Shown here piece after piece: positions 1-10,427 of a stretch of 26,590 bases of DNA. A program made the position numbers and the translations under genes. This stretch comes from Acanthaster planci (lineage: Eukaryota; Echinodermata; Asteroidea; Valvatida; Acanthasteridae). The notes beneath the pieces were generated by a model, which had not been told where the DNA came from, did no database searches, and was given only the letters and a program-made list of their open reading frames with translations. The stretch spans positions 832,569-859,158 of the forward strand of contig NW_019091473.1 in assembly GCF_001949145.1 (NCBI RefSeq). Direction: 5' to 3'. The stretch's first letter is position 1. The number at the start of each line of letters is the position of its first letter.

Positions 1-536
1 GTAGTTCATTAGAGTTAAAAGGAAGGGGTGTATTTTACAATGTTCCCTTTAATTTCTTTGAACAAATATTTGGCCCAAATGTCTAATGACAAAACCACTT
101 TGCAAGCGGGGGTAAAGTAACAACACATACAAAGAAACACCCCCCCAAAAACCCCAACTTAGTGGATTACGTATCCACAACCATAGATACAGCAGTGTTC
201 AACAAAACAATTCGATTGAAATATAAAATTGTCCGGATCCTATAAGAGTGGCATTGATATCCTTTTCCGCACATTAAAATGTACACTTTCCCTCCAATTA
301 AGGCCATGCCCATTGAAATGATTGAACATAGAATATTTTGACCTTTCATGCGATCGAACATGCCAATAAGCATGTGCGTGTGGTCTCTAAAGGGTTCTCA
401 GCTATTTAATATAAGACATCGTCATGGTGATTACAAACACAGTTGAGATAAGAAAAAGACTGAAATTTTATAGGAGTCAAATTAGTGGTGATATTAGCTA
501 CTGAAAATAAAACAAATTCTGATCCAGCACCCCGCC
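1..536. other. No gene seen; AT-rich flank
   Basis: AT-rich sequence with short homopolymers, including a C run and an A run near 141-155. The open frames are short and resemble no family I know. Confidence 0.5.
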
Positions 537-985
537 CTAAAAAAAATCCCCTAATAATGATTGTCCAGATGTTGATATCGTGACGTTACGTGAAGAACAA
601 CCTTGCCACGCGTCTCTGTGCAACACGTACAACGTTCGTCTTTCTTCCTGCAGACTTGAGTCAGCAATGCCAGATTCTGAAGTTTCCGAGAGCGATTTTG
701 AAGCCGATTCTTCGGAGGAAGCCTTAACAGCTCTGATTGGAATTGCTGTATTTTTCAGCCGTGGCGCTTTTGGTATTCCAAACTCTTCGCAGAGCGTTTT
801 CTCGTAGTCATCTGCTGTAAAATGGTCACTGAAGATGACACTCGTCGAGGACGGCCTGCACCAGTGTGCCTTGGTCAAGCGCACTTCTGCTGTCCAAATT
901 TTCTGTAATGCCGGGTCTTTTAGGAACCTGTTCAGGCGTACACTGTCCTTTGGTGTATCGCTGCAACGACACATTTAGTCGGCAT
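537..985 (-). pseudogene. THAP zinc-finger domain fragment, frameshifted
   Basis: Read on the minus strand, this encodes most of a THAP domain, a C2CH zinc-binding DNA-binding module. THAP domains occur in animal transcription factors and in P-element-type transposases. Visible family landmarks are RFLKDPALQKIW, then a tryptophan-containing segment, then SVIFSDHF (family form close to VICSEHF), then APRLKNTAIP (family form AVPxxF). An ATG at 985 begins MPTKCVV, the usual THAP N-terminus with the first zinc ligand. That frame shifts against the rest of the domain about 15-20 bases later and soon reaches a stop. The third zinc ligand, normally Cys in the C-x-x-H pair, is Phe here. A low-complexity Ser/Glu tail follows and ends at a stop at 537. 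I infer a decayed gene or transposase exon. A sequencing error could explain the frameshift but not easily the Cys-to-Phe change as well. Confidence 0.65.
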
Positions 986-3900
986 TGTAGCTTGCTGTGG
1001 CCAAATTTAAAGGATTTTTTGGCACGATACCTCAGCAATAATTCGGTCAGTTCACCTGTAACGCCGACGTCGCCGAGTCAGTGGCCCTTGCCTTGAAGAT
1101 CAGGTTCTAAGTTACATGACGTCATCGCATCATGTGATGCATTACATAATTCATTCAGAGACTTCAGTGGGGAAAGTGGAGAGCACTAAAAAAAATGCAA
1201 AAAATTGTCAAAATCAGCCAAACGACGGAAACAAACGAAAAACGGACACAGTTCTTGTTTTTGGATCGAAACAGATTTATTTAACAGTGGTCTTGAATAC
1301 CAGAGAACCTTTAAAGTACAAGTCAGTCGCGGGTAACAGACTACCCTGTTGGCGGACTTATAAGGCATTGGCACGGATCCCCTTTCCCAAAATGAGATCA
1401 TTGAAAAACAATACCGAATGGTTCAAAACATTGATCTGGTAAAATCGAAAAGAGGACAGTTTTTGTAGTTGTTAAAACAAACCACTAGCAGGAAAAAGGG
1501 GTTTTCATGCTGAGTTCGCATTATTTGGGAATAAGTACTGACTGACAAAGCTGAGAGAAAATAACTTATTTTTGAAAATAAGACTAAAAATATTGAGATA
1601 GGTGCAGTCTTCAGCTGCTCACTGAACAACACTTGGAATTACGCGTTTAGGCCTGTTCATACTTGGCCTGTGAAAGCGAACACAAACGCCACTTATTTTG
1701 TGACGTCCAGTCAAGTATTCGCGCTTTGAATTTGCAAAAGTTGAAGCCATTTCAACCGGACAGAAAGTTCGCTGTAAATCTTTCTTGACGTCGAATTGGC
1801 TTCGCTTTCATCTTCGCCTGACGGTTGAACGGCAAGTAACATCCTTGCACTGCGTCGTAGAGAGAAAGTTGTCCAACGCTACAAGGGCTGTTAATCCGGT
1901 TCTAGATTAGATCAGGACGAGTAATGTAGAGATCGACGGTACATGTATCAGGGGCAGGAAAGTCTGACATGAGGGTTGGGTGATGGAGATATGTCGATTG
2001 CGGGGTTAAAAAAGGATAACGATCGTCAAAGAGGAGATCAAGTAGATAAGGCAAAAACTGCAAATGTGAAGAGGCTCGACGACAGCTTTAAGCAGATTCG
2101 TTGGTATAGTCTCTTTGGAACCAAAAAAAGCGACTCTGGTAACTAAATGGTAAGGATGGCGAATCGTCAACATTTTAACCTCTGCACAACGTCCATTTTT
2201 ATTGCACCAAATTGAATCAAAAGGAGAGCTCAAATTCTACCCCGTGCGCAGTTCAACCGAGCACTCGGCCGCACACATCACACACACCCACAACCATCCC
2301 AGAATATCCAGCACAGCCACCCATCCCCCAATAAGTCCCACGTCCAAACATTCCATAAACATATATTCCACAGCCTAGCGAAAATGTCATGTCTTTCCCG
2401 CACAAAATTTTTAACAATTCAATGCACGGTTCATGCACATAAGACACACGGCTTCACTGTGAATCAACAACGATAGCAACAGTCACAGAACTTGCGCATT
2501 TCGAGACAAAACTTCCTAATTTCTGTCGCTAAAAAATCGAATTATCCGTTTCCAAATCTATGACAAATTTGCACCATTGATATCTACATGTATAATAAAA
2601 TGCGGATATTTACGATGGGTGGATAACAGGGGTCATTCTCTAACCCTACAGAAATAAAAGTGAGAAACAAGGGCTAATAATTCTGACAAGGTTACCTGTA
2701 AAATTCGGGAAGGCAGTGCCAAAAACCTGCGCTGAACGGCAAATACCAATTTCAGCGTACAGTTCGTGTCAAATAAAAGTAACAACAAAATTCACAAAAT
2801 GTTTTGCACTCGCCAAAGACAATTTACAAACATTATTAATTATACAGTCCTAATAATTAATATATCAATTTGCTACTAAAGGACCCTGGAAAATATCGCC
2901 GGCCAAAATGGTGATTAACGAACTTCACGAACAGAAATACATTAAGATAATTCGTTTGTTTTGTGCAAAGACTCCAATTAGGTGAACACCATACGTGAAA
3001 AACGGGACTACAACTTGCCTAAAATAAGATAGACCAACAAGACAAACGGAAAGGAAAGACGCATGTAAGGAGTTGGTGCCCATTACATCAATAATGTACA
3101 TTACAGTGCCATTACATCTCCCTCAATGCTCCCAGGCGTTTTGAAGTATTTTGAAGGTGCCAATATCAGCCGCATTCAACAAACAGCTGAAAAGAATTCC
3201 CGAAATTATTGAATGTCTTGGGTTGTCTTGCCGGACAAAGTTAACCCTAGCCACAAAAAAGACAATGAAAAATGATTTATCACACCCCGACACGATAAGC
3301 TGACATGAAGTAATAATGATTTTTTTCTGTGGTTTTAAAAACTAATTTTCCTGTTCAAAATAAGACTAAACGAGTTTCATCAACCTCCTCCCTCACAAAA
3401 GTGTCGATACCTATCAGCTTTGACAAAACTGTAGCTAGAATAATATATGTGTGAATCTGATCTCTCGCTGCTGCACACGATACATGCATGTGTCTTTGGG
3501 TCATTTTTCGTTTTACCTTTTTACATTTTTCTCAAATAATTCACAATGAACAATAGTCTGACTGCTTCCAAATTAGGAATCCAGTAGAATCACGCCTAGT
3601 ACAACGTTAGCGGGAACGCTTGACTGATGCGACACAAGGTTGTATCAGCCAGTTACTTTGTGTTTTATCAAAACATTGACCTTTTAGTTTTCCAGGAAAC
3701 CTGGTTAACTGGCACTTTACAGTAAATTTGTGGTGTTAATTTGAGAAAGAAAAACAAATTCTCAATAAAGGGCTGTTATCTGTATTTATAGATAACAAAG
3801 GTGTTAAATTGAAACTCAGGTTTCACAGTGTGATCGTATCAACTATGCCTTAGCCAACATTTAATAGCCGTTGCGCATGTAACGTTGTCGGTTATCATCT

Positions 3901-4234
3901 AAGAGTCATAGTGCAAGAATAAAGTGCACATTCGGTGTCCATGGCAAGGGAAAGACGTGAAGCGTGTTACTGCTGCTCACATTTTAGCTGTGAATAAATT
4001 GTGATCAATGCCAAGTCAGTATTGGTGGAACCTGACCTCTTGAGGGAGGAGCTATACATTAGCGCTTTTTTAATGCAATAGGTCCACAACTGTAAACACC
4101 AGCCTGGTAACACTTTGCTAATAGCATCAAGTAAGGGGCCTGAAAGTGTCTGGAAAGGATCTTCAGTCTGTTCTCTTGCTTGAGCCCGTGTTTCATAATT
4201 GAGGACAGACCATTCAGCAAACAGAAATGCAGTA
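986..4234. other. Intergenic region between THAP relic and secreted-protein gene
   Basis: About 3.2 kb with no supportable gene. The longest open frame, about 108 codons from 1116, is Lys/Asn-rich with no recognisable motif. 2250-2340 is C/A-rich on the plus strand. A short hairpin (GTTATCT/AGATAAC, 8-nt loop) lies near 3775-3797. The proximal promoter of the downstream gene should lie near the right end, but I see no clear TATA box there. Confidence 0.5.
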
Positions 4235-4592
4235 ATGGCGAAACTAGATGCTGTTTCCAAAGTTTTTGGGCTGACACTATTTTGGGGGATGACCATTTCT
4301 TCCCTTTGTCACCAGTGCAATCAACTCCAAAAGACGATGTACGCCGCGAAAAACAGCTCACTGGAAGGGTTTGCCAGTGCATGCAGTAGACCCACACGCT
4401 CTGGTGTACTCTGCGGACGGGACTGCAGCATGGATAAACGATGCAAGTCTTTTAACTTCAACGATTACAACAAAGTGTGCGAGCTGAACCGTGCCACAAG
4501 GCGAGAGTATCCCGAAGACTTCAATGCCACCCAAGGGATTGTGTACTTCGATGCAGATGAGGACACACTTTGCCACTCGCTGGGTGACACCG
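4235..4592 (+). CDS. Exon 1: secreted PAN/apple-domain protein (signal peptide + PAN)
   Basis: First coding exon of a four-exon gene for a predicted 337-residue secreted or extracellular protein. The ATG at 4235 has G at -3 and G at +4, a good initiation context, and sits directly before a signal-peptide-like N-terminus: basic residues K3 and K9, then hydrophobic VFGLTLFWGMTISSL (residues 10-24). Residues about 34-113 look like a PAN/apple domain: cysteines at 50, 60, 64, 70, 82 and 113, with the typical core C-KSFNF followed by VCELN. PAN/apple domains bind proteins or carbohydrates outside the cell. N-glycosylation sequons occur at N40 and N97. The exon ends after one base of a codon (phase 1) at G|GTAAGT, a near-consensus donor. 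The ligand and exact role are unknown. The gene is not named because I do not recognise an orthologue. Confidence 0.8.
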
Positions 4593-5463
4593 GTAAGTAA
4601 CGGTATTAGTACTAAAGGCAATTAATACCCAGAGGTAAATCAGCTCTCTTCCAACTGCCAGGTAACCTCTAGATACAGTGGCCGCACAGGATCGTCAGTG
4701 AATCTACAACATTTATGTCCACGGCTTATTTTACCAGATACAGACGTACATCAATCATAACAGTTGTAACGGGCCATTAAGCAAGTTACTGTCTAAGCAA
4801 GAAAGTTGGTCAAGGACCAAATATAAAATTTCACTGACACTAACTTGCAAAAAGGACTTCTGCTGATTTTATGTCCATGTGTAACGTAGGAAGTACCACT
4901 CAGTTTTCATCACCATTTTGATAAAAGCCATTTTGAATGCGATGACTGCCAGGAAAAGTGCTAAGATAGTACCTTGACAAAATTTGAACACAGCATCAGT
5001 GGAAACAAGGGCAATTTTTGTTCATGATTGTCTCAGGTTTGGCATAATGAATGTGTCTGTTTGCACCGTTTTTGTTGACGGCTTTTAAAATTGTTTAGTG
5101 TTTAAAGTTGTTTAAAACCAGCCAACAGTACAGGTGAACAGGCAAGATCAGGATTGGCCGATTTTTGTTTAACCAACTTAAATGAAATGATATTTAAAAT
5201 AGATTTAAATAAGCATTTTATTAATATTTTGAAAATGGCAACGGTGTCATCTACTGATTCGTAAATCGTAAGTTTTCACAAAGAGACAAATTGGCTCCAA
5301 ATCATTTTTTTGTTTGGGAATTTTTTTTAGCAAAATCGACTAGGCTTTGCGATTCCTTCAATTTGATATACTCATTTTTTCCCACCAAAACTAATGAAAT
5401 CAGCAAAATCACAATGATCTCTGTGGGGCAAAATTAAACTAAACTAATTTGTTTGTTTACACA

Positions 5464-5622
5464 AAGAGACAAATTTGTCTTCGATATGTACAACGTTGGC
5501 AAAAAGGGCAAACTACTTGCTTTGCAGTTTCACGAAGAGACAAATTTGTCTTCGATATGTACAACGTTGGCAAAAAGGGCAAACTACTTGCTTTGCAGTT
5601 TCACGAAGAGACAAATTTGACA
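5464..5622. repeat. 71-bp tandem duplication, about 2.2 copies
   Basis: The unit begins AAGAGACAAATTTG and includes CGATATGTACAACGTTGG and GCAGTTTCACG. Copies begin at 5464, 5535 and 5606, exactly 71 bases apart, and the two full copies are nearly identical. The third copy diverges after about 17 bases. A single related TTTCACAAAGAGACAAATT occurs earlier, near 5274. Because 71 is not a multiple of three, the open frame across it changes frame in each copy and is not a gene. Confidence 0.9.
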
Positions 5623-5994
5623 CCAGAAATGTGTACATAATGTGACAATTTTACATATGGCACGCACGATTGGAAAAATGTGTTCGATGTGGGCCATTTT
5701 CATTTTCAAGAGTCACACATATTTTAGAGTTTTTCACGAGCATACGATCGTGTTTGTTTATGAAATAAACAATTTGAATTGAGTTCTATAAATATGATAT
5801 TGTAGTTTTGTATCATTTAAGACCCCCTCTTTCACGGACTATCATTGATTAAGTGAAAGGAATGCTGAATACTGGAAAAATTAGCATTTTAATTAAAAAC
5901 AGAGCAACTTCAAATGTGTTTTCTTGAAATCTATAGCTTTTACTCTCCGATGAGACTTTCGTCACTTCGTGAAACTGTAACGAAATGTTTCCAA

Positions 5995-6156
5995 GTTTCT
6001 TTCATATGTGACCGGACGTGGGATTCTAGGCCGCCCCTGGTAGTGGGGTGGTAGGTCCATCCTCCAGTGATAGAAGATGAGGCACTCTCCCTTGACTGAT
6101 TCCCCCAAAGAATTCAGTCGGAAACCGGATGTTGATTTAATTGATTGATTGATTTA
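5995..6156 (+). mobile_element. Possible SINE or LINE 3' end with TTGA tail
   Basis: A compact GC-richer segment (about 6012-6130) in AT-rich surroundings ends in a short TTGATTGATTGATTT simple repeat. A short tandem repeat at the 3' edge is common for some non-LTR retrotransposons and the SINEs they mobilise. I see no convincing RNA polymerase III A or B box and no target-site duplication, so this is inference from shape only. Confidence 0.25.
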
Positions 6157-6319
6157 ATAATTACTTGTGGCTTTCATCTCATCAGCTTCTTTCGGTAAAC
6201 ATTTCCCTGTATGCAAAATTGTTGCATAAGTGGTTACAACCAAAGATATTTATTGTATACAAAATACAACACATTTAATACACTTATACATCTAGTGTAC
6301 ACAATGTTGTAAAAATGTT

Positions 6320-7028
6320 NNNNNNNNNNNNNNNNNNNNNNNNNNNNNNNNNNNNNNNNNNNNNNNNNNNNNNNNNNNNNNNNNNNNNNNNNNNNNNNNN
6401 NNNNNNNNNNNNNNNNNNNNNNNNNNNNNNNNNNNNNNNNNNNNNNNNNNNNNNNNNNNNNNNNNNNNNNNNNNNNNNNNNNNNNNNNNNNNNNNNNNNN
6501 NNNNNNNNNNNNNNNNNNNNNNNNNNNNNNNNNNNNNNNNNNNNNNNNNNNNNNNNNNNNNNNNNNNNNNNNNNNNNNNNNNNNNNNNNNNNNNNNNNNN
6601 NNNNNNNNNNNNNNNNNNNNNNNNNNNNNNNNNNNNNNNNNNNNNNNNNNNNNNNNNNNNNNNNNNNNNNNNNNNNNNNNNNNNNNNNNNNNNNNNNNNN
6701 NNNNNNNNNNNNNNNNNNNNNNNNNNNNNNNNNNNNNNNNNNNNNNNNNNNNNNNNNNNNNNNNNNNNNNNNNNNNNNNNNNNNNNNNNNNNNNNNNNNN
6801 NNNNNNNNNNNNNNNNNNNNNNNNNNNNNNNNNNNNNNNNNNNNNNNNNNNNNNNNNNNNNNNNNNNNNNNNNNNNNNNNNNNNNNNNNNNNNNNNNNNN
6901 NNNNNNNNNNNNNNNNNNNNNNNNNNNNNNNNNNNNNNNNNNNNNNNNNNNNNNNNNNNNNNNNNNNNNNNNNNNNNNNNNNNNNNNNNNNNNNNNNNNN
7001 NNNNNNNNNNNNNNNNNNNNNNNNNNNN
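6320..7028. other. Assembly gap (N run)
   Basis: Continuous N characters, 709 positions. The real missing length may differ. It lies in intron 1, where both flanking exons are phase 1, so an extra phase 1-1 exon could be hidden here without breaking the frame. Confidence 0.99.
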
Positions 7029-7103
7029 ACACTGCAGGTCACTACACATATTTGAAACAGTAAATGCACCTCTCTGATGCCCTCAATACCGTCGTTTCTG
7101 CAG

Positions 7104-7168
7104 TCAGTCAGATTGGTCGGTCGGTCGATCGGTTAGCCGGTTAGTCGGTTGGCCAGTAGGTCGGTCCT
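7104..7168. repeat. Degenerate GGTC/GGTT simple repeat
   Basis: A run of four-base units (GGTC, GGTT, GATC and variants such as CCGG) directly after a CAGTCAGTCAG stretch. This is an imperfect tetranucleotide microsatellite. Confidence 0.75.
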
Positions 7169-7914
7169 TCCGCCCTTCGTGGGTACAAAGGGCACCATGC
7201 TATGACTGCCGTCCAGTCAGCGAAGTGACCAGACATAAAGACACCAAATATGATATCTTGAGATAATTGGTCCGGTTGCCCAATTTTTCTGCCTACCCAT
7301 TTTTTTTCGATACCGTCGTCAATATCCGCAAATATCTTGCGTTTATAAATTGCTTTAAAGGGTAGCTGCAATCAATTTGTTTTAGTAAAAACTTCCTTAA
7401 GTAACCTTTTTGTCTCAGTTAACATTATTTTCAATAATTTTTCTTTACTATTTCAAAGGATATTTTACTTCTTCTTGTTACGTAAATGAGTTTTTCATAT
7501 TCACGAGCAAATCTGTGATGTCGCCCCAGGTCTGGTCTATACACGAAAAATTGCTGCACTTTTGTAGATTTAACGGGCCTAATTTTTGTCTTCTTTGTTG
7601 ATTAACTGTTCAGGACGTGAATTGTCATTGTCTCGATTTATGATCTACGGCATTTTCACCGCGTGAAAACTGTCCTTCAAGCATTACACGCCACGAAAAC
7701 GCCAGGTTGTGGCAAAGGATACGTGCGTAGGTTACCTGGACACAACGTATAGGCATCAGGGTAGATGCGATCTCAAGCAACATGTTTATATGTCCATGTC
7801 CACGGCTGCGCTAGAATCTGATCGCGTGTGTGCTGTTCTGGTAAATTTAGGAAGTACATGCAGCCTGACCCTTACAAGGCTGTTTGAGTAAACAGAAGTG
7901 CAATGCTTATGTGA

Positions 7915-8610
7915 ATACAAGTGGAAAACAAGCCTTTTAATATAAAAAACAAGTAAAAATACATATAATTTAAGGGATTTTAAGGATGTTTGTATCGATA
8001 ACAACAAAATCAACGAGGTCAAAAGTACTAAATTCCTTGGCTTATTTATCGACAGTAAACTAATATGGAAAAAACACATAGAATGTATATGTAAAATTAT
8101 TTCGACAAATGTTGGTATCATTGATAGAATGAAATCGCTTTTGCCTTCCAATATCAAACTCTTATTATACAATAATTTGACTCTTTCATATAGGCTAAAT
8201 TAACGACGGAATTCTAGCATTGAGCAACGCATCTAAACAGCTCGTCAATAGAGTCCTCCATAAAACGTGAATGGACAGATACAGAAAAAAGAGCTGTTCG
8301 CATTATCTCAAACTTGGAACACCTGGCTCACAGAGATCCAGTTTTTATTCAGTGTGACCTTCTAAAACTTGATGACATGTGACTTTTTCAGTTTGGTATT
8401 TTCTTGTACCAGTTCTTCAGGGATGATGCACCCCAATGCTTTTATTCACTGTTTTAAAGAAACGATAAATTCCATTCTTATCTCACAAGACAGGCTGATC
8501 ACCTTCATAACACTGATACACGAACTGATACTCGAATGACGACAAAAATTCAATGGCCCAAAATTATTGATTTCACTTGCTCCAAAACTGACAAACCTTG
8601 CTTCCTATGA
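7915..8610 (+). pseudogene. Decayed LINE reverse-transcriptase C-terminal fragment
   Basis: The plus-strand translation shows the end of a non-LTR retrotransposon reverse transcriptase. Landmarks are STKFLGLFID followed by WKKHIE (the conserved FLGxxID block) at about 8025-8080. Then a MKSLLP segment leads to NGILALSN-like text in a shifted frame near 8205, and KRAVRIISN with HRDPVF and LLKLDD follows about 8290-8380. After that come FGIFLYQF and HSYLTRQADH, and the match fades near 8590-8610. At least two frameshifts and several stops interrupt it, for example TAA at 8201 and a TGA after LHKT near 8270. The catalytic YxDD region is not present upstream, so this is a truncated, dead copy. The style resembles jockey/CR1-group elements, but the clade is not settled. 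Confidence 0.75.
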
Positions 8611-8756
8611 ATTCCCTCCACATCTGTATTATTTATATATTTTCTTCTTTTATACACCATATATTCAATATTTAGTCGTATGTGGAAATAAGTGAGATTG
8701 ATTAGGCTTATATAAAGGGTTGAAAACATACGTAAAAGCAGAGGTGGTAAAAATTT

Positions 8757-8925
8757 TTGCAAGTCCAAGTAAGTCACAAGTCAAAAGCCAAGTCATAAGT
8801 CACTTGGTCCAGTGTGAAGTCAAAAGTCATTTTGATGACAGGTCAAGTCAACTGAAGTCAAGTCAGAAGTCAATTTGGTCCAAACATAAACAAGTCACAA
8901 GTCTTTTTGGCCAAAGACAAGCCAA
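8757..8925. repeat. AAGTC-based degenerate minisatellite
   Basis: Many irregularly spaced AAGTC or AAGTCA units (AAGTCACAAGTC, CAAGTCAACTGAAGTC and similar). The open frame through it is Ser/Lys/Gln-rich only because of the repeat and is not a gene. Confidence 0.8.
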
Positions 8926-9217
8926 GTCGCACATTATTTTATTTAGCTGTAACAAGTAAGAGAGCCGGGCATCAACCTCAGACTACCACGTTTTAGACAG
9001 AAACTAAACTTAACTCGCTTGATTAGTTACATGCATACTTACACTTCATAGTACGATACAATTTCCGTGTGTACTGCTGCACCGGTACTTTTATAGTACA
9101 TGTACATTCATAAATACCTTAGGCCCGTGTACTAACATTTGATAATGACCGCTACGATTCGATAATACCCGCTGCTTAAAAAAAAACGCGCTGGCAGCTG
9201 GATACGAGATCCATTCC

Positions 9218-9315
9218 GATTGGTCGAGTCTGTTTGCGCGCGACACGTGGAACTTAACTCGCCACGAGCGCTCCAAGTCTATATAAGGAGATACTTCTGG
9301 ACTGCTTGCATAAGG
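9218..9315 (+). promoter_or_regulatory. Promoter-like cluster inside intron 1 (CCAAT, E-box, TATA)
   Basis: In order: GATTGG (inverted CCAAT box) at 9218-9223, CACGTG E-box at 9244-9249, and TATATAAG at 9280-9287 in a TCTATATAAGGAG context. A start site would fall near 9310. The spacing is what a TATA-type RNA polymerase II promoter would show. It lies about 1 kb before exon 2. It could serve an alternative transcript or be the relic promoter of a repeat. Based on motifs only. Confidence 0.3.
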
Positions 9316-9619
9316 AATATGCGATTGAATGGACGGGGGTGTTCGGGGAAAAAATGTAAAATACTTGAATAAAATCCCTTGAAATTTATTGTTGGCTGAT
9401 TTCCTTTGACTCTCTGACTAAATGGTATTACATCATGTCAATGGCAGGTCTAAATTTAACGTTTCAAAAATAGAAAAATTAATGCAGAGTTACGTTTTTG
9501 GTCATATTTTGTTGCTTGTTGGTAGAGGTGTGTTATTCTGCCCTGTTTGGGTTTATGTTCTGACAGCGGCTATTTAGCCGTCGCCGGCAATTTTAACCGA
9601 ACAGTATCTAGCCTGCTAA

Positions 9620-9679
9620 TGTAGGTCAGATTGACTAACTCTGACGCGAAGCCGAGAGAGGAAGTCCATCTGACCTACA
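9620..9679. repeat. Perfect 12-bp inverted repeat, 36-nt loop
   Basis: TGTAGGTCAGAT at 9620-9631 pairs exactly with ATCTGACCTACA at 9668-9679. It could be a small foldback, the ends of a tiny MITE, or chance. Confidence 0.6.
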
Positions 9680-10302
9680 CTAAGGGACCATTTTTTCCCC
9701 ACTACTTTCCAGAAATTAAACATGCTGTATTTGTTTTACATACCTCATAAGATTATTCATAAGCAAATTTAAAAAATTAACAAATTCCAAGCCAACACAC
9801 AATTTGTTTCTGAGCTGTGGAGGTCCGTGCGTCTGCCAAGAACTACAACAGACCGGTCGTTCAGATAACAAACTACCGCATGGAAGCTAGCTGGATATAA
9901 TTAACGGGATGATGTCACCTTGGCGCATTTAAGTTCTGTACTTCACAGACTCGCGCCGGAATCAGCCAGTGACACGTTACAATTTGCTCATCAACATTAA
10001 TGAGGTGCAGTTTTCATTTTCTCTTTTTTTTCGGATATGTGGCTTTTGAGGATTTATTAAGGGTAAAAAGTCAGAAATTGTACTATGGTCTGTTTCCCAC
10101 CGTGTACGTTGAAAGTCAGAACAACTATGTTGGCGCAAAACCAGATTAAACCTTGAAACGGTAGAAAAGGGCAAAATATCGTTTAGTTACGTTTGCCGGC
10201 GATGGCTGAATATCTACTGCTTCGTTTTACTCGTCTTCGCTGTATTTTTCCTGGTTAGGCATACTGGGTTGATCGTTCCATTCGACCTGTCATTTTTAAC
10301 AG

Positions 10303-10427
10303 AGCTTGCGACACCCTGCACCAGTGGAACTGAGCAGCAACCAGCCATATCGTGCAGTGAGATAGCGGAGGTTTGTCAGCGGCCGCCCAATGGCATGTAC
10401 TACTTGCTTGGAGATGCAAACAAACAG
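10303..10427 (+). CDS. Exon 2: start of C-terminal domain
   Basis: Residues 120 (split codon) to 161 of the same protein. The acceptor is TTTTTAACAG|AG and the donor is AAACAG|GTAAAG, ending on a full codon (phase 0). The peptide has cysteines 125, 137 and 144 and the pattern C-S-E-I ... N-G-M-Y-Y. Together with VYCEM at the start of exon 3, this resembles the opening motif (C-x-E, G-x-Y, V-Y-C-x-M) of fibrinogen-related domains and some collagen-like or GON-type domains. The later part does not follow those families clearly, so the domain name stays open. The frame stays open upstream of the acceptor for about 11 codons, but nothing there looks coding. Confidence 0.75.

Larger units (their letters stand above)
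4593..10302 (+). other. Intron 1 (5.7 kb)
   Basis: Runs from the GTAAGT donor to a TTTTTAACAG acceptor. Both borders are phase 1: the last G of exon 1 plus AG of exon 2 makes a GAG codon. The intron holds repeats, a LINE relic, the N gap and a promoter-like cluster, listed separately. The parts between them (4593-5460, 5623-5990, 7170-7910, 9310-10300) show no coding exon that I can support. Confidence 0.7.

Noticed and set aside
3967-4621. Minus-strand and other-frame open frames over exon 1
   Set aside because: Shadows of the coding exon. The plus frame has the signal peptide, PAN motifs and a proper donor.
6234-7069. Long open frames on both strands across the N run
   Set aside because: They exist only because N codons contain no stops.
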